This document shows positions 1 to 8,191 of a stretch of 57,449 nucleotides of DNA, piece by piece. The stretch is from Clostridium sp. CAG:964 (lineage in GTDB: Bacteria; Bacillota; Clostridia; Oscillospirales; Acutalibacteraceae): assembly GCA_000435335.1 (NCBI GenBank), contig FR891344.1:1-57449 (forward strand), given 5' to 3'. The notes below the pieces were generated by a model. The model did no database searches. It had not been told where the DNA came from and worked only from the letters and a program-made list of their open reading frames with translations. The number at the start of each line of letters is the position of its first letter. Position 1 is the first letter of the stretch. Position numbers and translations under genes: made by a program.

Positions 1-175
1 GTCAGCGAAGCTGACTGAGGGATTGCTTAACATCACCAATGCAGGTAGTAGCAGATAGCTTAAAGTAAATGACAATCCCTCCGTCACGGCAAAGCCGAGC
101 CACCTCCCTTTGCACAAGGGAGGTATTTTGAGTAAAGGGAGCTGTCAGCGAAGCTGACTGAGGGATTGCTTAACA
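1..175. repeat. Dispersed intergenic inverted-repeat element (partial at left edge)
   Basis: Bases 1-32 are repeated exactly at 144-175. Between them, 73-82 is complementary to 159-168 with one mismatch, so 73-168 can fold into a large imperfect hairpin containing smaller stems such as ACCTCCCTT...AAGGGAGGT. No coding frame spans it. The unit resembles the non-coding palindromic repeats scattered between genes in gut Clostridia genomes, possibly MITE-derived; that link is from memory of similar sequences. The left edge cuts one copy. Confidence 0.7.
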
Positions 176-205
176 GCACTGATTTAGAGAGAGGAGCAAC
201 AATAA

Positions 206-700
206 ATGAGAGAACCGACTATCAGAAAAGTAGAAAAAAGCGATATTCAGGCGTTGGCTGAAAAAGCCAACGAAATATGGCATGAGTATTTTATACCGAT
301 AATTGGTCTTGAACAGGTGGAATATATGATAGATAAATATCAATCTGTCAAGGGCCTGACACAGCAGATAAACGAGGGATATTCTTATTATTTTGTTTTA
401 GCCGACCACGATATTGTGGGATATTTTGGAGTACAGCCCCAATGCGGCAGGCTGTTTTTAAGCAAGCTGTATTTAGAAAAGCAAAGCAGGGGAAAGGGCT
501 ATTCCAAAGAAATGCTGAAGTATATTATTAATATTGCAGTTGAACAGAAAAAGTCAAGCATATATCTTACGGTGAACAAATATAATAAGAATACTATAGA
601 TATATATAAGCATTTTGGTTTTAAAATTGTTGATGAACAAAAGGCCTATATAGGAAGCGGGTTTTATATGGACGATTATATTATGGAGTATGTAATTTAG
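206..700 (+). CDS. GNAT family N-acetyltransferase
   Basis: This 164-residue protein has the size and pattern of a single-domain GNAT acetyltransferase, which moves an acetyl group from acetyl-CoA to an amine. The acetyl-CoA pyrophosphate loop is visible as QSRGKGYS (about residues 93-100), after the beta-strand segment LFLSKLYLE and before a helix. The C-terminal part (KYNKNTIDIYKHFGFKIV) matches the usual GNAT end, where N-x-x-x-I-x-x-Y-x-x-x-G-F is typical. A purine-rich GAGAGAGGAG lies just before the ATG. It stands alone between a repeat element and a lipoprotein gene, so the substrate cannot be inferred. Confidence 0.88.
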   Translation: MREPTIRKVEKSDIQALAEKANEIWHEYFIPIIGLEQVEYMIDKYQSVKGLTQQINEGYSYYFVLADHDIVGYFGVQPQCGRLFLSKLYLEKQSRGKGYSKEMLKYIINIAVEQKKSSIYLTVNKYNKNTIDIYKHFGFKIVDEQKAYIGSGFYMDDYIMEYVI

Positions 701-800
701 CTTGCAGGAGCTTTTATAATCAGTTGCACGCATAATGGATAATATTGTTTGTACTTTTTGTATATATTTACCTAATAATGCGGAATTTTAAATTTCTATA

Positions 801-829
801 TTGTTTATTCAAAAAACATTTGATATAAT
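801..829 (+). promoter_or_regulatory. Predicted sigma-A promoter of the lipoprotein gene
   Basis: TTGTTT (801-806), a 17-base spacer and TATAAT (824-829) lie 40 bases before the ATG at 870. The flanks are AT-rich and no other gene start lies nearby. Confidence 0.6.
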
Positions 830-869
830 TAATTTGAAATTTATTGTATCTTAAGGAGAGGTATTAACA

Positions 870-2213
870 ATGATAAAAAGTAAAAAAATAACAGTAGGAC
901 TTTTGTGCCTTGTACTTTGTTTGCTGACGCTTTGTTCTGTGTTTGTTCTGTCGGGCTGCGGTGGAATTAGTATTGATGTTAAGGCTAATTACCTGCTTCA
1001 TCCTGTATTTAGCGGATGCAACGGTAAGGGCTCGGTTGAGCTTGAGCTAAACTACAGCAATGTTGACTATGCTGTGCAGTCCTACAAGAATAATGATAAC
1101 TACAGTGATATTCGCAGTCTGGTAAGCGGCATTGATTTTGAGCTTGAGGACGAAAGCGTAAACGGCAAGCTGAAAAATGGCGATACCTTTAAGGTTATTA
1201 CAAAGTATGATGAAGACAGGGCAGCCGAGCTTGGCGTAACATTTACTAACACTGAAATCACCTGTAAGGTTCAGGAGCTAAAAGACGGTACAGAGCTTGA
1301 TGCGTTTAAGGATGTTAAGGTTACATTCAGCGGTGAGGATGGCAACGGCTACGCAAGCGTCAACACAGATAAATGTAAAAAGGCCATTACAAGTAATGTT
1401 TATTTTACATTTGAAGATGAAAGCAACGGCAACCTTAAAAACGGTGATGAGGTTATTATAAAGGCTAATCTTTATTCCAATGACAGCTCCTATTTCCTAA
1501 AGGAGGAAAGCAAGAAGTATAAGGTTGACGGACTGTACGGTGCCAGAAAGTCACTTGAGGGTACAGACCTTGACGATGTAACAGAGGAGATTAGAAAAAA
1601 AGCTAATACGGCTACAAAGAGTGACGGCTCAATAGCTTACTATGAGTATAAATTTAACAGCGGTAAAAAGAGAGATTTGAACAGCTTTAATTTCTCATTT
1701 GAAACTAAGATGGAGTTTGAAAAGTATGTATATGCTTATGATCCTGATGAGGTTTCAGACAATACCCTTGCAGGCGTATATAAGCTGACGACTACTGTTA
1801 AGTGTAAGGATAACCAGTCATATGTTTCTGACGGAGCAGAGGCTATGAAGAAGGGCGAAAATGATACAGGCATTACATATATTGTTGTAACTACAAGTGG
1901 ACTTATTTTCTCATCTGATAATACGCTTTATGATGACGGATATTTCTCTCGTTACTATAATATGAATAACTGTGCAGACCTAAATGATATTAAGGATTTG
2001 TTTGATAATAATAACTATGTTTTAGTTAATTATGATGAAAACCTTAAAGAGCTAAAGGATGCAGAGCCTTCAACAGAAAAAGCCACTGAGAAGGTAACAG
2101 AAAAGGCTACTGAGAAATCAACAGAAAAAGCTACTAAGAAATCAACAGAAAAAGCCGAGGAAAAAACAGATTTAGAACCAACAGAACCGGCAACGAAATC
2201 GTCAAGAAATTAA
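870..2213 (+). CDS. Predicted lipoprotein with duplicated domain and Thr/Lys/Glu-rich tail
   Basis: This is a 447-residue exported protein of unknown function. A basic N-terminus and hydrophobic stretch (residues 7-27) end in a lipobox LSGC with Cys30 as the predicted lipidated residue. The body appears internally duplicated: FSG-x3-G-G/Y segments near 47-56 and 153-162, each followed about 40 residues (first copy) or 20-30 residues (second copy) later by EDES-NG-LKNGD (about 93-105 and 182-193). The last 45 residues are a low-complexity tail of TEKAT/TEKST units, likely a wall-spanning or disordered spacer. The start has a strong AAGGAGAGG site. The gene has its own promoter and terminator, so it is monocistronic. 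I do not recognise the repeated domain. Confidence 0.82.
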   Translation: MIKSKKITVGLLCLVLCLLTLCSVFVLSGCGGISIDVKANYLLHPVFSGCNGKGSVELELNYSNVDYAVQSYKNNDNYSDIRSLVSGIDFELEDESVNGKLKNGDTFKVITKYDEDRAAELGVTFTNTEITCKVQELKDGTELDAFKDVKVTFSGEDGNGYASVNTDKCKKAITSNVYFTFEDESNGNLKNGDEVIIKANLYSNDSSYFLKEESKKYKVDGLYGARKSLEGTDLDDVTEEIRKKANTATKSDGSIAYYEYKFNSGKKRDLNSFNFSFETKMEFEKYVYAYDPDEVSDNTLAGVYKLTTTVKCKDNQSYVSDGAEAMKKGENDTGITYIVVTTSGLIFSSDNTLYDDGYFSRYYNMNNCADLNDIKDLFDNNNYVLVNYDENLKELKDAEPSTEKATEKVTEKATEKSTEKATKKSTEKAEEKTDLEPTEPATKSSRN

Positions 2214-2262
2214 TTCCTTGTGCATTTGTTGATTTGAATTAAACTAAAGCTCAATACAGTTA

Positions 2263-2301
2263 GTGCAGATGTTCTTTTTGAATGTCTGCACTTTTTATTT
2301 T
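2263..2301 (+). terminator. Rho-independent terminator of the lipoprotein gene
   Basis: GTGCAGATGTTC (2263-2274) pairs with GAATGTCTGCAC (2280-2291) over 12 positions including two GU pairs, with a TTTTT loop. It is followed by TTTTTATTTTTC. The gene-free stretch 2214-2525 holds only this structure and the next hairpin. Confidence 0.85.
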
Positions 2302-2405
2302 TCTTAGTAAGCAATTTCGTGCAATAGGCTGCAGCAGAGCCGGTTATAGCCGCTGTAGGTCTTAATGTATAAATCGGAAGCAAAAAATACCTAGGCATAT
2401 TTAAA

Positions 2406-2442
2406 CGGGTATGCAGTAGCTTTTACAGTAACTGCATACCCG
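2406..2442. terminator. Hairpin between convergent genes, probable terminator of the minus-strand gene
   Basis: CGGGTATGCAGT (2406-2417) pairs perfectly with ACTGCATACCCG (2431-2442) around a 13-base loop. On the minus strand the stem is followed by TTTAAAT. It sits 84 bases beyond the stop of the DUF1015 gene, so it may end that transcript. The T-tract is weak. Confidence 0.55.
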
Positions 2443-2525
2443 TATTTGTGTTTATGTGAGTTTATAGCAGAAGCAGACAAACGCTTCTTTAAAAAAGGCT
2501 GCAAGCCAAATGATTTTTGAGCCTA

Positions 2526-3809
2526 TTAATCCTCCAGCTGATTCATTACAAGCCCTGTTATCATTTTTGGATAGAAATATGTAGACTTTTGCGGCATTTT
2601 TTCGCCGTTTGAGGCTACCTCTCTTATCTCGGAGACTCTTGTAGGGTTAAGAATAAAGGCACACTGTGAATTACCCTGCTGTACAGATGAAATAGCCTCG
2701 TCAAATATTTTTGTGTATGTTAGGTTTATTTGCTTTGCCATATTTTCAGCGTCTATGCCGAATATTTTTTCAAGAATAAGCGTATGCAGTATGGTTACAT
2801 CCAGCTGCTGTGTAGCTGTGCTTGCGTTTGGCAGAAGTTTTTTAATAATGTTGGTATCCTTTAGTACAAGCAGCTTGTAGCTGCTGCCGCCGCAGTAAAA
2901 GGCGTATGCCTTTTTGCCTTGGTTGTAAAGCTCCATTAGGGTGCTTTCTATAGTGTTTATATCGCTGTGTTCTGTAACATCAAAATATTCTTTGCAGCCG
3001 TCTATAACCCTTTCGGCATTAAAGCTGTCAAGATTTCTTACCAAGCGGTGCGTCGGGAATACTACTAAGCCGGGGTGCTCCATATCCACCAGCATCATCA
3101 TTTGGTAGTCGCAGGCGTCGCCCTCTTTTGCCAAGCCCTGCTCTCTTAAATAATTTCTGTAATTAAGTGCTGTTTCATAGCGGTGGTGTCCGTCTGCAAT
3201 ATACAGCTTTCTGTCGGTGAAATCACTGCAAATATCAGCTATTGCTTTTTCGTCCTTTATTATCCACATTCTGTGTGTAACATTGTCATTGTCCTGTAGC
3301 TGTATGTCAGGCTCAGACTTTGAAAGGCTGTCAATTTTGCCAAGAGTGTTTTTTCCGCCGTCCATATAAAGTGAATAAATTTGGCTGAAGTTACAGTTAG
3401 TAGCCTTCATAAGGCTTAGTCTGTCTTCCTTAGCCTTTGAAAGAGTAAATTCGTGTGGAAGTATAATGCCTTTGCTGAATTCCTCAAGCTTAACACGGCA
3501 AATAATTCCTTTAATTGCTTTTCTTTCACCGTATGCGGTAAATTCTTCTTCATATATGTATATTGCCGGCTTGTCTTCTTTTACAAGTATGCCCTTTTCC
3601 AGCCAATCCTTTAGTATTTTTGCCGCCTTGTTGTATTTGTCGTCACCCTTTGGCAGCTCTAAACGAATTATGTTGTGTGGGTTGGTTTTAATGTATTCTT
3701 CACGCTGTCGGTCACTTATAATATCATAAGGCGGACAAACAAGCTCTTCTATTTTTCCGGCTTTTTCGCAGTTAAATCTTAATCCTTTATAGCCTTTTAT
3801 TTCAGCCAT
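2526..3809 (-). CDS. DUF1015 family protein
   Basis: The 427-residue product matches the DUF1015 family, a widespread cytoplasmic family of unresolved biochemical function. Its marks are an N-terminal segment with CPPYDII (about residues 25-32), NPHNIIRLELP (about 44-54) and the signature YIADGHHRYETA near residues 203-214. The length is normal for the family and the frame is intact. AAGGAGATG precedes the ATG at a good distance. In many Firmicutes relatives sit near serine or D-2-hydroxyacid metabolism genes, but here it is alone between the lipoprotein gene and the divergent tRNA unit. No function is claimed. Confidence 0.85.
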   Translation of the reverse strand: MAEIKGYKGLRFNCEKAGKIEELVCPPYDIISDRQREEYIKTNPHNIIRLELPKGDDKYNKAAKILKDWLEKGILVKEDKPAIYIYEEEFTAYGERKAIKGIICRVKLEEFSKGIILPHEFTLSKAKEDRLSLMKATNCNFSQIYSLYMDGGKNTLGKIDSLSKSEPDIQLQDNDNVTHRMWIIKDEKAIADICSDFTDRKLYIADGHHRYETALNYRNYLREQGLAKEGDACDYQMMMLVDMEHPGLVVFPTHRLVRNLDSFNAERVIDGCKEYFDVTEHSDINTIESTLMELYNQGKKAYAFYCGGSSYKLLVLKDTNIIKKLLPNASTATQQLDVTILHTLILEKIFGIDAENMAKQINLTYTKIFDEAISSVQQGNSQCAFILNPTRVSEIREVASNGEKMPQKSTYFYPKMITGLVMNQLED

Positions 3810-4010
3810 ATAAGCATCTCCTTTTTATAGCAGTATAATTATCAGGTTATAATATAGCACTGATATCACTTATATTTTTACATATTTGACAGGAAAGGTC
3901 AATATTTTGCTAAAAAAATTTTGACATATCGCTTTTATTTAGCTTTAAAGCCCATTGCGAAACTGTGTAAATAGGAGCAAGGTAATTTTAAAAAAATTTG
4001 AAAATAAGTG

Positions 4011-4039
4011 TTGACAAATGAATATACCTGTGATAGAAT
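4011..4039 (+). promoter_or_regulatory. Strong promoter of the tRNA-Ser unit
   Basis: TTGACA (4011-4016), a 17-base spacer and TAGAAT (4034-4039) lie 14 bases before the first tRNA. The near-consensus boxes and short distance fit a stable-RNA promoter. Confidence 0.85.
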
Positions 4040-4053
4040 AACTATCGTTGCAC

Positions 4054-4142
4054 GGAGAGGTGTCCGAGTGGTTTAAGGAGCTAGTCTTGAAAACTAGTGA
4101 TCCCGCAAGGGACCAAGGGTTCGAATCCCTTCCTCTCCGCCA
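4054..4142 (+). tRNA. tRNA-Ser (anticodon TGA), reads UCA codons
   Basis: The acceptor arms GGAGAGG (4054-4060) and CCTCTCC (4132-4138) pair fully, followed by discriminator G and an encoded CCA. The anticodon arm CTAGT-CTTGAAA-ACTAG shows TGA in the loop. The variable arm TCCCGCAAGGGA is long, as expected for a class II serine tRNA, and the T-loop is GGTTCGAATC. Confidence 0.97.
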
Positions 4143-4169
4143 CATTTGTTTTACAGTTAATTCACCAAT

Positions 4170-4259
4170 GCGGAAGTACTCAAGTGGTGAAGAGGCTCCC
4201 CTGCTAAGGGAGTAGGTCGGGTAACCGGCGCAAGGGTTCAAATCCCTTCTTCCGCGCCA
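4170..4259 (+). tRNA. tRNA-Ser (anticodon GCT), reads AGC/AGU codons
   Basis: The acceptor arms GCGGAAG (4170-4176) and CTTCCGC (4249-4255) pair fully, followed by G and an encoded CCA. The loop of the anticodon arm CTCCC-CTGCTAA-GGGAG gives GCT. A long variable arm (GGTCGGGTAACCGGC region) and the T-loop GGTTCAAATC fit tRNA-Ser. It shares promoter and terminator with the tRNA 27 bases upstream. Confidence 0.97.
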
Positions 4260-4260
4260 A

Positions 4261-4297
4261 AACAGAGCAGTAGCTTTTTGCTACTGCTCTGTTTGCG
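4261..4297 (+). terminator. Terminator of the tRNA-Ser unit
   Basis: AACAGAGCAGTAGC (4261-4274) pairs perfectly with GCTACTGCTCTGTT (4280-4293) around a TTTTT loop, directly after the encoded CCA. A TTTGCGTTT tract overlaps the stem end. I see no gene or clear structure from here to ruvC at 4550. Confidence 0.88.
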
Positions 4298-4549
4298 TTT
4301 AACGAGAAGGCTTTTGCGTTTAATGAAAATCTATATAGGAGTGTTATATGATACGCCCTTAACCGACTGTTTATAAGGCTGCATTGCTTTGCAAGCCCGA
4401 AGGTGTTGATTTTTAGGCTAAAAGCGTTTAAAAAATCGCTGTTTAATTACTTTGTGCAAACGCTTGTTTAAATTATGGGTATATGTTATAATTAGCACCT
4501 AGAATGGATAAAAATAGATAAACTGCGTTTACTTGCTGTTGGAGGTAAT

Positions 4550-5059
4550 ATGGTTGTGCTTGGTATAGACCCCGGATATGCTATTGTTGGCTGGGGCGTG
4601 GTGAATTACGCCGGAAATATATACAGACCTTTGGGGTTTGGTGCAATTACTACCGACGGAAGCAGTAATTTTAACGACAGACTGGGCTATATATATAACA
4701 ATATGACAAGGCTTATTGAAAAGTGTAAGCCTGACGCAATGGCTGTGGAGAAGCTGTACTTTCAAAATAACCAAAAAACCGCAATAAATGTTGCACAGGC
4801 AAGAGGAGTGATTCTGCTTGCGGCACAACAGCAGGGTGTGCCTATTTTTGAGTATACGCCCTTGCAGGTTAAGACGGTTGTTACGGGCTACGGCAAAGCG
4901 AAAAAGCCACAGGTGATGGAAATGACACGCAGGCTGTTGGCGCTGGAAAGCGTACCAAAGCCGGACGATACGGCGGACGCACTGGCTATAGCACTGTGCC
5001 ATATACAGGCAAGAGGCACTGCCCTGAGAAAGATAATTACAAAAGGAAGATACAGCTAA
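4550..5059 (+). CDS. ruvC: Crossover junction endodeoxyribonuclease RuvC
   Basis: RuvC is the Holliday-junction resolvase that nicks the junctions branch-migrated by RuvAB during recombinational repair. The 169-residue product has the normal family length and starts with VVLGIDPGYAIVGWGVV, carrying the first catalytic Asp (D7). AVEKLYFQNN supplies the conserved Glu near residue 67, and KPDDTADALAIALCH near 143-157 the C-terminal acidic pair. GGAGG precedes the ATG by 4 bases. The stop codon overlaps the ruvA ATG by one base, so the two are probably translationally coupled. This gene heads ruvC-ruvA-ruvB. Confidence 0.97.
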   Translation: MVVLGIDPGYAIVGWGVVNYAGNIYRPLGFGAITTDGSSNFNDRLGYIYNNMTRLIEKCKPDAMAVEKLYFQNNQKTAINVAQARGVILLAAQQQGVPIFEYTPLQVKTVVTGYGKAKKPQVMEMTRRLLALESVPKPDDTADALAIALCHIQARGTALRKIITKGRYS

Positions 5060-5670
5060 TGTTTTACAGTGTAAGAGGAAAGTTAATACACAAGGCTCAA
5101 AATTTTGTGGTGATAGAGTGCGGCGGCGTAGGCTACAGGTGCTATACCTCGTCAGCTACACAAAATAAACTGCCGGACATAAACAGCCAGACCACCCTTT
5201 ATACACATTTGGTTGTGCGTGAGGACGCAATGGAGCTGTACGGCTTTAGTACACTGAATGAGCTTGAATGCTTTGAAATGCTTATTGCCGTAAGCGGTGT
5301 AGGTGCAAAAATGGCATTGGCTGTGCTGTCTGTACTGAGTGTAGAACAGTTTGTTATGGCTGTAGCATCATCAGACACAGGTGCAATTTCCAAGGCAAAC
5401 GGTGTGGGCAAGAAAAAGGCAGAGCGTATAATACTTGACCTAAGAGATAAAATAAAGGCGTTTGACGGTTCTCTGCCGTCTGCTGACTTCAGCAGTGACA
5501 GTCAAGGTGCAGGAGTGCTTGCCGGAGGAAATATTGCAAAGGCTGCAGAGGCCTTGGGCGTATTGGGATACTCCACACAGGAGGTTATGCCGCTTTTATC
5601 TAAAATGGACGGCGGTTTGCCTGTTGAAAAGCTTATAAGCGGCGTGTTAAAAGAAATGGGAAGAAGATAA
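5059..5670 (+). CDS. ruvA: Holliday junction branch migration protein RuvA
   Basis: RuvA is the tetrameric junction-binding subunit that loads RuvB helicase rings on Holliday junctions. The 203-residue protein begins MFYSVRGKLIHK, the usual RuvA start (OB-fold, residues 1-62). It continues with paired helix-hairpin-helix segments (LIAVSGVGAKMALAVL and ISKANGVGKKKAERII) and ends in the small RuvB-contacting domain. The frame is open further upstream to 4996, but homology and the coupling TAATG at 5057-5061 fix the start at 5059. A purine-rich GGAAGA lies before it. The next gene, ruvB, starts 12 bases after its stop. Confidence 0.97.
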   Translation: MFYSVRGKLIHKAQNFVVIECGGVGYRCYTSSATQNKLPDINSQTTLYTHLVVREDAMELYGFSTLNELECFEMLIAVSGVGAKMALAVLSVLSVEQFVMAVASSDTGAISKANGVGKKKAERIILDLRDKIKAFDGSLPSADFSSDSQGAGVLAGGNIAKAAEALGVLGYSTQEVMPLLSKMDGGLPVEKLISGVLKEMGRR

Positions 5671-5682
5671 CGGAGAGTAGCT

Positions 5683-6735
5683 ATGGATTTTGATGATATT
5701 GACTTTGAAAACAGAATAGTTGATCCGGAGGAGCTTCCCGATGAATTCGGCGACAAGGAAAATCCTTTAAGACCTAAAAATCTTGATGAATATATCGGTC
5801 AGGAAAAGGTTAAGGAGAATCTTTCGATATATATTCAGGCCGCTATTCAAAGGCACGAAACACTTGACCATGTTTTGCTGTACGGGCCGCCGGGACTGGG
5901 CAAGACTACACTTGCCGGTATTATTGCAAATGAAATGGGAGTAAGCCTGCGTATAACATCGGGTCCGGCTATTGAAAAGCCCGGCGATTTGGCGGCACTG
6001 CTTACTAACCTGAATGACGGCGATGTTTTGTTTATTGATGAAATTCACAGACTGAACAGACAGGTAGAGGAGATACTTTATTCTGCTATGGAGGACTTTG
6101 CCATTGATATTATAACAGGCAAGGGACAAATGGCGGCTTCGTATCATCTGCCTCTGCCAAAGTTTACCTTGGTAGGTGCTACCACCAGAGCAGGGCAAAT
6201 TTCCGCACCGCTTCGTGACAGGTTTGGGGTTGTGCTAAGGCTTGAGCTATATACACCGGAAGAGCTGGGTAAAATCGTAACCAGAAGTGCCGGCATTTTA
6301 AATATGCCTATTGATAACGACGGTGCTTTGGAAATTGCGTCACGCTCAAGAGGTACGCCGAGAATTGCAAACAGATTTTTAAAGCGTGTGCGTGACTATG
6401 CACAGGTTATGAGTGATGGTGTAATTACCTGCGAAACAGCCAGGATAGCTTTGGAAAAAATGGAGGTTGACGAGTTGGGGCTTGACTCTAACGACAGGCG
6501 TATGCTTGAAACTATGATTAAGTACTACAAGGGCGGACCTGTAGGGGTGGAAACCTTGGCGGCGACTATCGGCGAAGAAGCGGTAACTATTGAAGATGTT
6601 TACGAGCCGTACCTAATGCAGATTGGCTTTATTAACCGCACGCCAAGAGGACGCTGTGTAACAGAGGCGGCCTACAGGCATTTGGGCTACAGTATGCCGA
6701 ACGGCGACAGGGGTGTTCAGCAAAGCCTGTTTTAA
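5683..6735 (+). CDS. ruvB: Holliday junction branch migration DNA helicase RuvB
   Basis: RuvB is the AAA+ motor that pumps DNA through RuvA-bound junctions. The 350-residue product carries Walker A GPPGLGKTT (about residues 68-76), Walker B LFIDEIHRL (about 118-126), the sensor 1 segment VGATTRAG and an arginine-finger region APLRDRFG. A C-terminal winged helix contains KYYKGGPVGVETLA. Length and order are normal for the family. The ATG follows GGAGAGTAGCT and lies 12 bases after ruvA, so ruvCAB form one transcript. Confidence 0.98.
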   Translation: MDFDDIDFENRIVDPEELPDEFGDKENPLRPKNLDEYIGQEKVKENLSIYIQAAIQRHETLDHVLLYGPPGLGKTTLAGIIANEMGVSLRITSGPAIEKPGDLAALLTNLNDGDVLFIDEIHRLNRQVEEILYSAMEDFAIDIITGKGQMAASYHLPLPKFTLVGATTRAGQISAPLRDRFGVVLRLELYTPEELGKIVTRSAGILNMPIDNDGALEIASRSRGTPRIANRFLKRVRDYAQVMSDGVITCETARIALEKMEVDELGLDSNDRRMLETMIKYYKGGPVGVETLAATIGEEAVTIEDVYEPYLMQIGFINRTPRGRCVTEAAYRHLGYSMPNGDRGVQQSLF

Positions 6736-6799
6736 TTAAATGAGATAATAAATACTTTTGTGAATTAAAATATTAATTACTGATTTGGAGGATAATATA

Positions 6800-8149
6800 A
6801 TGGGAAGATTGTTTGGAACTGACGGTGCAAGGGGTGTAGCCAACAAGGAGCTTACCGGAGAGCTTGCAATGAATATAGGCAGAGCGGCCGCTATGGTGCT
6901 TACAGAGCAAAGCGACAAAAAGCCGGTTGTAATTATCGGTAAAGATACACGCCTAAGCTCAGATATGCTGGAGGGTGCTATTGTTTCTGGCTTGTGCTCC
7001 GTAGGTGCAGATGTTATTACACTTGGTGTTGTTCCTACACCGGCTGTTGCACTGCTTGTAAAGAAATACAATGCTGACGCAGGTATTATGATTTCGGCTT
7101 CTCATAACCCATATGAGTTTAACGGTATAAAGATATTCAGCGGCACAGGCTTTAAGCTGCCGGACACTCTTGAGGAGGAGATTGAGGCTATAGTCCTTGA
7201 CAATGCAAAGCCGTATGCTTTTGCACAAATGGATAAAATAGGCAAGGTTACAGTTTCAAACGAAGGTGTAAAGGAATACATAAACCATGTTATTTCTACC
7301 GTACCTGAAAAGCCGCAGGGCTTAAGGGTAGCCTTTGACTGCTCCAACGGCTCGTCCTCTGTTACAGCAAGGGATATTTTTGAGTCGTTGGGTGTTGAGT
7401 GCCATATGACACATTTTGAGCCTAACGGTGTAAATATTAACAAAGACTGCGGCTCTACACATATAGACGCTTTGGCGGAATATGTAAAGGCTAACGGTCT
7501 TGACTGCGGTATTGCTTTTGACGGTGACGCCGACAGGTGCTTGGCTGTAGACGAAAACGGCGAGCTTGTAGACGGCGACTTTATTATTGCAATATGTGCA
7601 AAAGACCTGAAAGAAAGAGGCTTGCTAAAGAATAATACTGCTGTAGGCACGGTGCTTACAAATATGGGCTTTAATAAATTCTGTGAAGAAAACGACATTA
7701 ACTTTGAGGCTACAAAGGTAGGCGACAGATATGTTTTGGAGTCTATGGTGGCTAACGGCTATGTAATAGGCGGAGAGCAAAGCGGTCATGTTATTTTCTT
7801 GGACTACTGTACAACAGGTGACGGTCAAACAACAGCGGCACAGCTTTTAAGCCTAATGAAGAGAAAGAACAGCAAGCTTTCTGAAATTGCAAAGGTTATG
7901 AAACGCTTCCCACAGGTTATGGTAAATGTTAAGATTTCACCTGAGGGCAAAGGCAAGGTAAACGAGGACAGTGATGTTCAGGCTAAGGTTGCACAGGTAG
8001 CCGCACAGCTTGAGGGTCACGGAAGAATAATTGTAAGAGAGTCCGGCACAGAGCCATTGGTAAGAGTAATGCTGGAAGGCTCCGACTACAGCGAAATTGA
8101 AAAGCTTGCAAATGAAACAGCTGAAATAGTTAAGAATAAACTGGGATAA
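6800..8149 (+). CDS. glmM: Phosphoglucosamine mutase
   Basis: GlmM converts glucosamine-6-phosphate to glucosamine-1-phosphate on the way to UDP-GlcNAc and peptidoglycan. The 449-residue protein begins MGRLFGTDGARG. It has the phosphoserine loop ISASHNPYEFNG with catalytic Ser101, the metal loop FDGDADR and the C-terminal phosphate-binding loop RESGTEPLVRV. An in-frame ATG exists at 6785, but GGAGG at 6788-6792 is correctly spaced for the ATG at 6800, and family members begin at MGRLFGTDG. It lies 64 bases after ruvB. Confidence 0.97.
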   Translation: MGRLFGTDGARGVANKELTGELAMNIGRAAAMVLTEQSDKKPVVIIGKDTRLSSDMLEGAIVSGLCSVGADVITLGVVPTPAVALLVKKYNADAGIMISASHNPYEFNGIKIFSGTGFKLPDTLEEEIEAIVLDNAKPYAFAQMDKIGKVTVSNEGVKEYINHVISTVPEKPQGLRVAFDCSNGSSSVTARDIFESLGVECHMTHFEPNGVNINKDCGSTHIDALAEYVKANGLDCGIAFDGDADRCLAVDENGELVDGDFIIAICAKDLKERGLLKNNTAVGTVLTNMGFNKFCEENDINFEATKVGDRYVLESMVANGYVIGGEQSGHVIFLDYCTTGDGQTTAAQLLSLMKRKNSKLSEIAKVMKRFPQVMVNVKISPEGKGKVNEDSDVQAKVAQVAAQLEGHGRIIVRESGTEPLVRVMLEGSDYSEIEKLANETAEIVKNKLG

Positions 8150-8191
8150 TATAGATTTTATATAGATTAGCATATTTAAGGAGGGGTACCC

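Noticed and set aside
2210..2398. 62-codon minus-strand frame
   Set aside because: It runs through the lipoprotein terminator and has no ribosome-binding site or recognisable pattern.
3945..4241. 98-codon minus-strand frame across both tRNA genes
   Set aside because: It is the antisense translation of two tRNA-Ser genes, a frequent annotation artefact.
4529..5002. 157-codon minus-strand frame
   Set aside because: It is wholly antisense to ruvC, whose motifs are unambiguous.
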